Source: CBDCMJ01 sp965224325 (GTDB taxonomy: Bacteria; Chloroflexota; Dehalococcoidia; Lucifugimonadales; UBA3495). From it: a stretch of DNA of 64,000 bases. This document shows positions 25,466 through 33,762 of the stretch, in pieces. A model generated the notes under the pieces. The model saw nothing but the letters and a program-made list of their open reading frames with translations. It was not told the origin of the DNA and searched no databases. Where the stretch lies: NCBI GenBank assembly GCA_965224325.1, contig CBDCYT010000015.1, forward strand, positions 1 through 64,000, written 5' to 3'. Positions within the stretch are counted from its first letter, which is position 1, and every line of letters begins with the position of its first letter. A program made the position numbers and the translations under genes.

Positions 25466-26425
25466 AATCCCGCCCCGCGACAAGATTACTAGGATAACCC
25501 TGGCCAACGCACAGCGGAAAATGGCGATAGGGCAAGCAACTTTTTTTGAAGAGGGACCAAATAGGGAGATAAAAGTTGGCGACCGTTTAGAGGTAGTGGT
25601 GAGGCCGGCCGGCTCCTGGAGTCATCCTTTTGGCGCCGACCGGTTGGGCCGCGACATCCTCACCCGCATCATATACGGGCTGAGGACTACTGTAATAATC
25701 ACCGTAATTACGTTGGTGACGGGAAGCCTAGCGCTGGGAATCGTCTTGGGCCTCCTGGCCGGTTACTTTGGCAAGTTCGTCGACACGATAATTATGCGAG
25801 TAGGCGAAGTAAGCGTCTCTTTCCCTGAGATATTTCTGGTTTTGATTTTCATTGCTACGTTACGGGACCCCATTAGGGATTGGGTTCGGGGCATAGAGGA
25901 CGTCCTGGGCATCGAAATCGTGAGGCTAGGCGTGGCCGATTACCTCGTGTTATCCCTGGCCCTATCGATGTTCTCCTGGTTTGGTATGGCCCGGCTGGTG
26001 CGGGGCCAGGTATTGCAGGTTCGAGAAAATCAGTACGTGGAAGCAGCCCGCTCGATCGGGGTCCCAACTCGAAGAATTCTGCTGAAACACGTGCTGCCCA
26101 ACATTCTGGGTCCCGTAATCGTGGTCGTCTCCGCCGGGCTGGCGGCCGTGGCCGGGGCGGAGGTTTTCTTCAGCTTCCTGGGTATCGGCATCCAGCCGCC
26201 CGCTCCCAGCCTGGGATTGATGATTTTCCAGAACGCCAGCATCTCCGTGTTGCAGACTAATCCCCACTTGCTGCTATTTCCGGTGGGAACGTTGACTGTG
26301 CTCCTATTTACCTTCAACTTGTTGGGAGACGCGGTTAACGACGCTTTCAACCCCCGCGCCCGTTGACGTTAGGTCCACGGAAGGGTTTACTGCGGGGACA
26401 TGAGAGCTCGCGAAGATTTCGTGGC

Positions 26426-27988
26426 CTAACCCGCCTGCTCAGTTTCGACGTTCTTCAGCCCCATTGCGTCTTCAGCGACGGGCCCGCATGTAGCCTCATT
26501 TCTTCTTACGGTTCCACGGCGCAACATGCGCAGCGACAGCAGCCCCAGGGGGGCGGCCATTAGCAGCAAGCCTCCCAAGCCGAGAGGCGTGGGACCGGCT
26601 GAATGAGCCGGGGAGTTGCAACCTCCGGCGGCGGGCTGCGCGGCAGCTTCGCTTTCCTCGGCATCTCCGGCATCTCCGGCGGCGACCTGCCCGGCGGGTT
26701 CGCTTTCCCCGGCGTCTCCGGCAGATGCAGTCGGGCTGGGATTGACCTCGGGCGCCGGGGCAGGGGCCTCGCCTTGTTCCGGAGTTGGGTCCACTAGTGG
26801 CGCAGCTTCCGGCGCCTGTACGGTGGCCAACTCGGCTGGTGGCTGCTCTTCAAGCTGAAGCCGAAGCTCCTCGGGAGAAGGCAGCGGTTCGATGCCTATG
26901 GCCAGCCTCCACTCGGTATCCAGTCCGTACTGGTCGAGACCGTATACTTCCTCAAGGGCAAGGTCCATGTCCAACGTGCGCTGCAACACCTGGAACAATT
27001 CGGCCATCTTGCCTGGGTCCCACCGCAGCAACATGAAGTTCACTACCGACCGTCCCTGGCCGTAGGCGATTACGATGTCATCCGGGGTGCCGCTGAAGGA
27101 ATCCAGGTACCATAACGGCTTCAGCCGCCGGGTGAATATTCCGTACAGGAGGGCCGCTTCGTAGTCGTCGGTTGGATCGATGTTGCCGAACTCAGCTAAT
27201 CCCTCGTTCAACCAAGCCGGCACCAATGACTTGGCACGGCCGGCTGCTTCCGCCACCAGGAGGTGGGTGAATTCGTGGGACGCCGTTCCCTGGATAGTGG
27301 AGTCAAACCCGTGCACCAACAAAACGCGTTCTTCGCTAAAGGCCATTCCCTGGGTTTGCAGTTGCTCCCGGACCGTCTGGGACCTGAAGGGCAACGCGGT
27401 GGACATGTGGCGGTAGTTATTGTAGGAGACCACCCTCAACTCTTCTGTAGGAGCTATGCCCAGTATCGGAAGCATGCGGTCCATAGCTTTTTCGGCGGCG
27501 TCCAACACAATCTTGGCCCGCTCTTCTACGTACTCGCTGTAGTAATAAACGGTGATCAAGCCCGATTTGACACTGAGCCATTCGAATCGGTTGTCTTGAT
27601 AGACGAAATCTTCCTCCGGTGTCCTGAGGACCGAGCCCGCTTTGTCTGTTACCTCGAAGGAAAACTTGAGGAGAGTGCCCGGCGGAAAATAGTTGCTCCC
27701 TCCAACGGTGCTGAGGATGGATTCCCCGGTAACTTCGGTCCCTGGCTGGAAATCCAAGGGCCTGTAGGCGCTGACCCCAGACCCACTCGCCTTGGTAAAG
27801 AACACCCGGATGTCATCGATTTCTTCGGAGCTGCGGGCGGTGACGGCGAACCGGACGCCGTCGGGGAATTGACTTTCCACGTTCACGTCCAGTATCTCGA
27901 TGTCCCCCTCGTCGGCCGACGCTATCGCGGCCGGAAGGAGAGTCCCACAGGCCAGTGCCAGGGCCAATACCAGGACCAAGTAACGCAT
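26426..27988 (-). CDS. Secreted peptidase MA-family metalloprotease-like protein
   Basis: The 520-residue protein starts with a signal peptide (MRYLVLVLALALACGTLL) and has an N-terminal beta-rich domain. A gluzincin-type zinc site follows: HEFTH in TASHEFTHLLVAEAAG, then NEGLAEF as third ligand, as in peptidase MA-like proteins. After about residue 370 comes a Pro/Ala/Glu-rich linker, then a hydrophobic segment (GLGGLLLMAAPLGLLSLRML) and a basic cytoplasmic tail. This suggests an outward-facing protease anchored at its C-terminus. It is transcribed alone, convergent with the broken transporter and divergent from mqnA. The substrate is unknown. Confidence 0.82.
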   Translation of the reverse strand: MRYLVLVLALALACGTLLPAAIASADEGDIEILDVNVESQFPDGVRFAVTARSSEEIDDIRVFFTKASGSGVSAYRPLDFQPGTEVTGESILSTVGGSNYFPPGTLLKFSFEVTDKAGSVLRTPEEDFVYQDNRFEWLSVKSGLITVYYYSEYVEERAKIVLDAAEKAMDRMLPILGIAPTEELRVVSYNNYRHMSTALPFRSQTVREQLQTQGMAFSEERVLLVHGFDSTIQGTASHEFTHLLVAEAAGRAKSLVPAWLNEGLAEFGNIDPTDDYEAALLYGIFTRRLKPLWYLDSFSGTPDDIVIAYGQGRSVVNFMLLRWDPGKMAELFQVLQRTLDMDLALEEVYGLDQYGLDTEWRLAIGIEPLPSPEELRLQLEEQPPAELATVQAPEAAPLVDPTPEQGEAPAPAPEVNPSPTASAGDAGESEPAGQVAAGDAGDAEESEAAAQPAAGGCNSPAHSAGPTPLGLGGLLLMAAPLGLLSLRMLRRGTVRRNEATCGPVAEDAMGLKNVETEQAG

Positions 27989-28096
27989 GCGGCCTCCCGG
28001 CTCAAGTGTACTTGATATGTACGACTGTGTCGAAGAATTAGACTCCTTGGTTGGCGAGCCAACCGGCTTCCGCGAAGCAGCCGGTTGAGATCACTA

Positions 28097-28125
28097 TTGA
28101 CGGAAAATAGCAATCCGCCTAAAAT
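28097..28125 (+). promoter_or_regulatory. Sigma-70-type promoter of mqnA
   Basis: TTGACG (28097-28102), a 17-base spacer and TAAAAT (28120-28125) lie about 65 bases before the mqnA ATG. A GGTTGGC/GCCAACC hairpin (28049-28064) sits just upstream, between the divergent genes. Confidence 0.7.
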
Positions 28126-28188
28126 CAGACCCGCGCTTGGCAGTCCCGCCTCGGAAAGGCAGGTATTAACATAATATGGTGCTGATTT

Positions 28189-28944
28189 ATGGCTCTTAAG
28201 GTGGCCCGGGTCCCTCATCTGAATGCTGAGGCATTCTACGTGGATATGGTGCGCCGGGGTCTCGAATTACAGGAGATACTGCCCGGAGGGGTTGCCGGGG
28301 CAATCCGGCGCGGCGAGGTGGACGCCGGCCCGGTGCCATTGGTGGACGCCTTTCAACTGGAAGAGGAATGCAAGCCGGTGTCAGGGTTTTGCATATCCAC
28401 AACAGAGAAGGCTAGGAGCGTCTTATTTTATTCCAAGCAGCCCGTCGAAGACTTGGGCGGGGCCAGAATAGCTGTGCCCGAAGATTCCGGCGCCTCCTTT
28501 TCTCTGCTTCAGGTGCTGCTTACCTTGAAGTTCGGGGTCCAACCTGAAGCTTACGTGTCCCCTGCGGAACCCCACGACGCTTTTCTCGTCACCGATGACC
28601 AAGCCCTACGCCGCCGTTTGGGCGCCCGTGGATACCCTCACCGCTACGATCTGGGCGAGGAGTGGTACCGTTGGACTGGGCTTCCCTTCGTGTTCTCTCG
28701 CTGGCTAACCCGTAAGGACCTGGAGCCGGACCAGTTTCTGTTGCTGGAAGATACTCTTTACGTGGGTCTGGAAGAAGGAGTGGAGTTACTATTCCACGAG
28801 TCTGATCCCCGGGACCGGCTGCTAATGCTGCCCAAGGACATCGTAGAATATATCCAGGGGTTTCGCTTCTTCGTTGGACTTTCGGAACGGAAGGCCATAA
28901 ACCTGTTTCGTAATTACCTGAGCCAACTCAAGCTGGATGGCTAG
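28189..28944 (+). CDS. MqnA/MqnD-family protein, probable chorismate dehydratase
   Basis: This 251-residue protein has the periplasmic-binding-protein-like fold of the futalosine menaquinone pathway. It has the N-terminal strand KVARVPHLNAEAFY, the segment GEVDAGPVPLVDAF in place of the family's DVxxxPSI stretch, and IAVPEDSGASFSLLQVLL around the ligand site. MqnA converts chorismate to 3-enolpyruvyl-benzoate. The length fits MqnA. The window also holds UbiA-, UbiX- and UbiE-type genes at 61.8-64 kb, consistent with menaquinone synthesis in this organism. Some homologues of this fold act on other substrates, so the exact step is inferred. A good promoter precedes it and the MTHFR gene follows by 53 bases, probably co-transcribed. 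Confidence 0.75.
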   Translation: MALKVARVPHLNAEAFYVDMVRRGLELQEILPGGVAGAIRRGEVDAGPVPLVDAFQLEEECKPVSGFCISTTEKARSVLFYSKQPVEDLGGARIAVPEDSGASFSLLQVLLTLKFGVQPEAYVSPAEPHDAFLVTDDQALRRRLGARGYPHRYDLGEEWYRWTGLPFVFSRWLTRKDLEPDQFLLLEDTLYVGLEEGVELLFHESDPRDRLLMLPKDIVEYIQGFRFFVGLSERKAINLFRNYLSQLKLDG

Positions 28945-28997
28945 GTCCTTAACAATTCCCGCCCCAAGGTCCAGCATCGCATTGAACCGGAGCTGTC

Positions 28998-29864
28998 GTG
29001 GCAAAAATAACCGACCGGTGCTACGAGGCCACGGGACACACAGCGTTCATCTGTGACTTCTCCCCGCCCCGCTCCGGCCACCTGTCTGCGCTCGCACAGG
29101 CCGACCTTGACGCGGATTTCATCGCAGTGGCCTATAACCCGGGCCGGGCGGTTAGAGTGAACTCGGCCATGCTGGCCGCCGCCATCAAACTGCATTTAGG
29201 CAGGGATGTCGTGTTCATCGTGGCTACTCGAGACATGAACAAGCTGGGCCTGCAATCTATGCTCTTGGGGGCCCAGTTGCTTGGCCTGGAAAACGTTGTC
29301 GTGGTCCAAGGCGACCCGTTCAACCGGCGAGACCGGACCTTTGTGAGAGACGCTTCTGACGTTTCTCCCACCGGATTGCTCGCGGCCATCGGCGACATGA
29401 ACCGGGGCATAGACTTTCGGGGTTCCCAGCTGCTCTCACCTACCGGCTTTGCTATCGGCGCCACCTTGGACCTGGGCCGAGGCATAGATGCGGAAGCCGC
29501 GCTGGCTCACCGCAAAATAGAAGCCGGGGCCCAGTTCTTGATAACGCAACCCATATTCCAAGCTGCCGAAGCCATCAGGTTCAACAACGCCTATCTCGCC
29601 GTGGCTGGCAGGGCGTTAAACGTCCCAGTATTCTACGGCCTGCAGGTCTTGGAAATGGGTGGAGTAGTTTTTAGCTCGGTTCCGGATGAAGTGCGAGAGG
29701 AACTGGCCCGGGGGCGGACGGGACCCGAAATCGCCTTGGAGTTGTTCCAGGAATTCCAGAAAAACGGGCTGCACAACGTGTATCTAGTGCCGCCCATCCG
29801 CCGTGGGGGCGCTCGCGACTACGAGGCCGCCGGCCGGGTGCTGGCCGATGCAAAGCGTATTTGA
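28998..29864 (+). CDS. Methylenetetrahydrofolate reductase-family protein
   Basis: This 288-residue TIM-barrel flavoprotein of the MetF superfamily shows the N-terminal SPPRSG, the segment VVFIVATRDMNKLGLQSMLL and then the GLENVVVVQGDPF strand that binds folate/FAD. Further on it carries IGATLDLGRG and KIEAGAQFLITQPIF, the latter matching the conserved GAxFxxTQ region. The enzyme reduces 5,10-methylene- to 5-methyl-tetrahydrofolate, supplying methyl groups for methionine. In some bacteria short MetF homologues act in C1 oxidation or pair with MetV or heterodisulfide-type partners. GTG start. An IS5-group element has inserted 10 bases beyond its stop. Confidence 0.85.
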   Translation: MAKITDRCYEATGHTAFICDFSPPRSGHLSALAQADLDADFIAVAYNPGRAVRVNSAMLAAAIKLHLGRDVVFIVATRDMNKLGLQSMLLGAQLLGLENVVVVQGDPFNRRDRTFVRDASDVSPTGLLAAIGDMNRGIDFRGSQLLSPTGFAIGATLDLGRGIDAEAALAHRKIEAGAQFLITQPIFQAAEAIRFNNAYLAVAGRALNVPVFYGLQVLEMGGVVFSSVPDEVREELARGRTGPEIALELFQEFQKNGLHNVYLVPPIRRGGARDYEAAGRVLADAKRI

Positions 29865-29877
29865 CGGTTTTGTCTAG

Positions 29878-31083
29878 GGATACTCTGAACAAGTTCTGGG
29901 TGATATGGCATAGTAAGGCTGGCAGACCCGAATCCGGACGTGGGTGAGAGCAGAGATGGACCAACCGACCTTTGCGGACCTGGAATTCCAGGGCAAGAAG
30001 CGCAAGACTCGTCGGGAACTGTTTCTGGAACGTATGGACTTCCTGGTTCCCTGGCAGCATCTGGAGGAACGCATCCAGCCCTTCTACCCCAAGGCAGGCA
30101 AGGGCCGCCGGCCCTACCCTCTGGCGGTGATGCTGCGGGTACACTGTGTGCAACTCTGCTACAACCTCAGCGATCCTGGCATGGAAGATCTGCTCTACGA
30201 GGCCGAATCGGTCCGGCGGTTCGCTGGGCTCAGGATGTCGGACGCCCTGCCCGACGAGACCACCATCCTCAACTTCCGCCATCTCCTGGAGCGGAACGAG
30301 TTGGGCAAAGTACTGTTCGAGGAGATCAACGCCCACCTGGAGTCGCAGGGGCTGCGGTTACGGGAGGGGACCATCGTGGACGCCAGCATCATAGAGGCGC
30401 CGTCGTCGACCAAGAACCGGTCTGGGGAGCGGGACCCTGAGATGCACCAGACCAAGAAGGGGAACCAGTGGCATTTTGGGATGAAGGTGCACATCGGGGT
30501 GGACTCGGAAACGGGGCTGGTGCACAGCATGAGCACGACGGCGGCCAACGCGCACGACGTTACGGAGGCGCACAATCTGTTGCACGGCGGGGAGACGGTG
30601 GTGTGGGGCGATGCCGGGTATCAGGGGGTTGGGAAGCGGGAGGAGAACCGGGAGCGGGAGGTGGACTGGCAGGTGGCGATGCGACCCGGGAAACGCAGGG
30701 GCTTGGAGCCTGGGAGTGAGGAGGCCGTGCTGGAGAGGCTCAAAGCGCAGGTGAGGGCAATGGTGGAGCACCCTTTCCTGAGGGTGAAGCGGCAGTTCGG
30801 ATACGCCAGGGTTCGCTACCGCGGACTGGTCAAGAACACGGAGCGGCTGGCGATGCTACTGGGACTGGGCAACCTGCTGACGGCCCAGCGCCATCTGGCG
30901 GCGTAGTGCGCGAGCCAACAGCTCCGGACCGGCCTTTCCGGCAGTATCAAGCCCGCATCGGCCACCGCAGGGTGCGATCAGCGGGACCAAGCCCGGCCCA
31001 ACAAGCCTCGTGAGGCGGTTCTCACCCCCATCGTTGCCTCGGCTATGACAATCCAGACTATGACGGCCTTGTTCAGAGTATCC
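29878..31083 (+). mobile_element. IS5-group insertion sequence, copy 1, 1206 bp, CTAG duplication
   Basis: Terminal inverted repeats GGATACTCTGAACAAG begin at 29878 and end, inverted, at 31083. CTAG is duplicated at 29874-29877 and 31084-31087, fitting the YTAR target of the IS5 group. It is identical to the copy at 42410-43615 apart from one base that I could find (T at 30580 versus C). It landed inside a CTAG-containing palindrome immediately after the MTHFR gene. Confidence 0.97.
29944..30906 (+). CDS. IS5-family transposase (copy 1)
   Basis: This 320-residue DDE transposase has the N-terminal DUF772-like domain (RRPYPLAVMLRVHCVQLCYN and GLRMSDALPDETTILNFRHL). The catalytic regions are IVDASIIEAPSSTKN (first Asp), VWGDAGYQGV (second Asp) and VEHPFLRVKRQFGYARVRYR (Glu). 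It starts at GTG 29944, or ATG 29956 giving MDQPTF. The frame is intact, so the element may still be active. The sole difference from copy 2 is a synonymous Leu codon. Confidence 0.96.
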   Translation: MRAEMDQPTFADLEFQGKKRKTRRELFLERMDFLVPWQHLEERIQPFYPKAGKGRRPYPLAVMLRVHCVQLCYNLSDPGMEDLLYEAESVRRFAGLRMSDALPDETTILNFRHLLERNELGKVLFEEINAHLESQGLRLREGTIVDASIIEAPSSTKNRSGERDPEMHQTKKGNQWHFGMKVHIGVDSETGLVHSMSTTAANAHDVTEAHNLLHGGETVVWGDAGYQGVGKREENREREVDWQVAMRPGKRRGLEPGSEEAVLERLKAQVRAMVEHPFLRVKRQFGYARVRYRGLVKNTERLAMLLGLGNLLTAQRHLAA

Positions 31084-31087
31084 CTAG

Positions 31088-31172
31088 AGCGGGTCTAGGT
31101 CATCAAGGCCGTCGGCCGGGCCGCTGACCGGTGAAAAGGGCATTTGACGGCTTTGCCTAGAGCGGGTCTAGG
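31088..31172. repeat. Duplicated CTAG palindrome at convergent gene ends
   Basis: The block tttgacgg(c/t)tttg(c/t)ctagagcgggtctagg occurs twice. One copy starts at the MTHFR stop (29862) and is split by the IS, resuming at 31088-31099. The second is intact at 31142-31172 and overlaps the stop of the TPP-enzyme gene. CCTAGA/TCTAGG forms a hairpin with a GCGGG loop that could terminate both convergent genes. Confidence 0.75.
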
Positions 31173-32838
31173 GGCCCCATGGCATCGGAGCCATTCCCTC
31201 CACGTCCGTTACAACTTCGACCACCGCCGGCTTACCTGACGCCAGAGCCTGCTCGATGGCGCTCTGGATGTCTCCCGGCTGCTCCACCTTGACGCCATAA
31301 CAACCCATGGCTTCAGCCATCTTCGCCAGGTCTACGTTGCTGAACTCGTAAAGCTCCCCCGGATTGCCTGAGATCCCCTGGTAGGCTAGGTCGTCGCCGC
31401 GCTTGTCCTGGTTCAGCGCCCTATTATTGTTCACTACTATGACGGCGTTAATGTTGTGACGCGCCGCCGTTTCCAACTCGACCATGTGGTACCAGAATCC
31501 GCCGTCGCCGGAGAAGCAGATTACGGGCCGGTCCGGAGCGGCGCATTTGGCCCCCAAGGCCGCCGGCAGACCCCAACCCAACGATCCCGCAGCCCTGAAA
31601 AAGCTCTGTTCCTGGGATTTCAGGTCCACCATGCTGCCGGTCCAAATTCCGGCATGGCCCGTGTCTGCCAATAGAATAGCGTCTGAGGGCAGTGTCTTGG
31701 TCAACTCCGTGCAGAGCCGTTCAGGCCGGATGGGCACTGCGGTCGAGTTTGCCAGCGGCGCCACGTCATCGCGCCACTCGCTGACCAGTTGGTGTGCCCG
31801 GTCGACCCATTCCGATTGACTGCCCATAGGCTCAAGCGCTTCGATAAGGCGGCGGACGCTGGCCTTGGCGTCTCCCTGGAGGCCCAACGTTCCCGGATAG
31901 CTGCGGCCCAGCTCAGACGCGTCTATGTCGATTTGGATCACCGGTGTTCCTATCGCGGGTATCCTCCAATCCAAAGTCACCTGGCTCCCCGTGTGGCTGC
32001 CGATGAACAGCACCACATCGGCCTCAGACACAACGCGGTTGGCGCACCATCGTGAATATGACCCGCACACACCCACCGAAAGGGGGTGGTCTTCAGGGAT
32101 GCAGCCCTTGGCGTTAAGGGACGTAGCCACCGGAATGGATAGCATCTCAGCCAGTTGCACTACCTCCGCTTGAGCGCTAGAGGCAGTGACTCCTCCGCCG
32201 GCGACTATTACCGGGCGGCGGGCGCCGGCTATTGCCTGGGCTGCTTCGCGAATCCTCTCGGGTTCCGGCTCGGGACGGAATGCCGGCCGGCGGATAAAGG
32301 ACTCCTCGATGATCACTTCAAGGTCGGCTTCGCCTTCCGCCACAACGTCTCCGGAAATCCCTTGCAGCTCCAGGTGCACCGGAGCGGGGGCTCCCGAGGT
32401 TGCCTCCCTAAAGGCTTGCCTCAGCAGGTGAGGAAGCTGTTCTGTGCTCTCTACCACGGCGCTATACTTGGTGACTGCGCTGAATGGTTGCTGGTGCTCC
32501 ACTTCCTGGTAGGAGTTCCGGTACCGGTGCATCTGCGGCCGCTGTCCGGTGATGGCAACTACGGGAGAAAGTCCCAGGAAGGCGTCTTGCAAGCCTGCCG
32601 CCAGGTTGACCGCGCCTACCGATTGCGCCAGTCACACCCCTACCCGGTTGGAGGCCCGGGCGTAGCCATCGGCCATGTAGGCTGCCGACTTCTCCCCGTG
32701 GGTCACTACCCGGCGTATTCCCAACTGTTCCATTTCTATCATGGCTCTTCGGACGATGACAGGAACAAGAAACGCGTGGGTGACCCCGTAGCCCTTCATG
32801 GTCTCGGCCAGGAACCTGCCTCCGGTCATTCTAGCCAT
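31168..32838 (-). CDS. Thiamine pyrophosphate enzyme (acetolactate synthase-like) with in-frame UGA at codon 69
   Basis: Read through the UGA, the protein has 556 residues, the full length of the acetolactate synthase/benzoylformate decarboxylase superfamily. The N-terminal PYR domain has catalytic Glu49 (THGEKSAAYMADGYA). The central domain lies around 190-330. The PP domain carries the TPP motif SGDGGFWYHMVELETAA...NN. UGA at 32632-32634 interrupts RASNRVGV-UGA-LAQSVGAVNL, where relatives commonly have Cys. The downstream frame stays intact to the stop with no other lesion. Either it is a recent nonsense mutation or a selenocysteine codon; the downstream hairpin (CCTG-GCGG-CAGG, loop 30 nt after UGA) is weak. 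GGAGGCGAGG precedes the ATG. It follows the CMD gene by 110 bases. Confidence 0.8.
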
Positions 32839-32948
32839 AGCCTCGCCTCCGAGTGGTGACGTGTGGTGTGCCCCCGCTCAGCACCTGAGCAAGAGTATCA
32901 AGGGTATACCGATGGGCTGCCGCGGCGCTCGCCCCAGAGCGACTTGGC

Positions 32949-33260
32949 TTAGCGGGCGTCGAACACCTCTTTGGCGACGGTCGTCGCGTTGGCCGCTACC
33001 GGCCACCCGCCGTAAAATGCTTGATGCAGAATGAGTTCGCCTATCTCTTCTTCGGTAACGCCGTTATCCAGCGCCCGGCCGATGTGCCCCCGCAGTTGGT
33101 CGGTGCGGTAAAGCGCGATCAAAGTTGCAACCGTGATGAGGCTGCGGTCCCGTTTGGACAACCCGGGGCGCTCCCAAACCTCACCGAATAGCAGGCCGGA
33201 GCTCAGCTCGGCCAGGCGTGGAGAGATCTCTTCCATGATTTCGCGGGCAGTAGTCATCAT
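32949..33260 (-). CDS. Carboxymuconolactone decarboxylase-family protein
   Basis: This 103-residue all-helical protein matches the CMD fold (GLSKRDRSLITVATLIALYR and then TDQLRGHIGRALDNGVT). It ends with EEIGELILHQAFYGGWPVAANA, which is the classical CMD signature with His. It lacks the CxxC of AhpD peroxidases, so a decarboxylase or related non-redox role is more likely. It lies upstream of the TPP enzyme on the same strand and probably shares its transcript, suggesting a joint catabolic step. A good Shine-Dalgarno (GAAAGGAGCG) precedes the start. Confidence 0.88.
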   Translation of the reverse strand: MMTTAREIMEEISPRLAELSSGLLFGEVWERPGLSKRDRSLITVATLIALYRTDQLRGHIGRALDNGVTEEEIGELILHQAFYGGWPVAANATTVAKEVFDAR

Positions 33261-33762
33261 CGCTCCTTTCAGCGTGCTAGTGTGGTCATAAACCGTGGGT
33301 CTGAAGTTCCCCGGAAAAGTATATGCTCCGGAGACTCATATAGCTAGGGTTGGAAAACCTCCGGCAAACATTGGCCTGCGTGAACATCACGTGAACATCA
33401 GCCGAGGCATTAGCCGGGGACTTGCGGGGCTGGAACATTCGGGTGCGTGGAGCAGGTGGGTTTGCCATGGCTTAACGGCTTGCAGACGGGAATGCCGAGG
33501 CGTTGACCCCGCAATGTTGTCCCGGAAATTTGACAAGATTTCGGCCCGTATATAGACTCGGTGGCGCTTGCCAAGGCATCCGCAATTCGGGCAGGAACAC
33601 ACGTACCTGCGGCCAGCTGGTCCTATTCTTAGGCAGGACCATGAGCGGAATACACGTACCTAAGCTGTCCGTCCATGGCGAAAGCAACACGTGGTTCCCG
33701 GCTATTTCGGGGCGGTGGTCTGCAGGCTTAGCGGGCAAACCGGATATTACGAGGTGGCGACG
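33261..33762. other. Divergent intergenic region of CMD and M24 genes
   Basis: No gene is supported across about 500 bases, and overlapping open frames lack motifs. It holds the promoter at 33530-33558. A long leader of about 200 nt would precede the M24 gene. Confidence 0.5.
33530..33558 (+). promoter_or_regulatory. Candidate promoter of the M24 peptidase gene
   Basis: TTGACA (33530-33535), a 17-base spacer and TAGACT (33553-33558). The -35 is perfect and the -10 matches four of six positions. Confidence 0.5.

Larger units (their letters stand above)
23966..26366 (+). pseudogene. Peptide ABC transporter permease, DppC/OppC type, split by IS630-family element
   Basis: The 5' fragment (23966-24227, starting TTG inside the end of dppB) encodes the N-terminal tail and first membrane helix (RRLLRKKLAVACLGIILVMY). 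The 3' fragment (25465-26366) encodes the periplasmic loop with HPFGADRLGRDIL, five more helices and the EAA loop (YVEAARSIGVPTRRILLKHV). A 1235-bp IS lies between them at a duplicated TA. Removing the IS and one TA rejoins the frame exactly (...AND-A-RIPPRDK...) to give 387 residues, so the insertion is the only lesion. A separate start for the 3' part at 25437 lies inside the IS end and would give a protein lacking the first helix. Confidence 0.93.
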
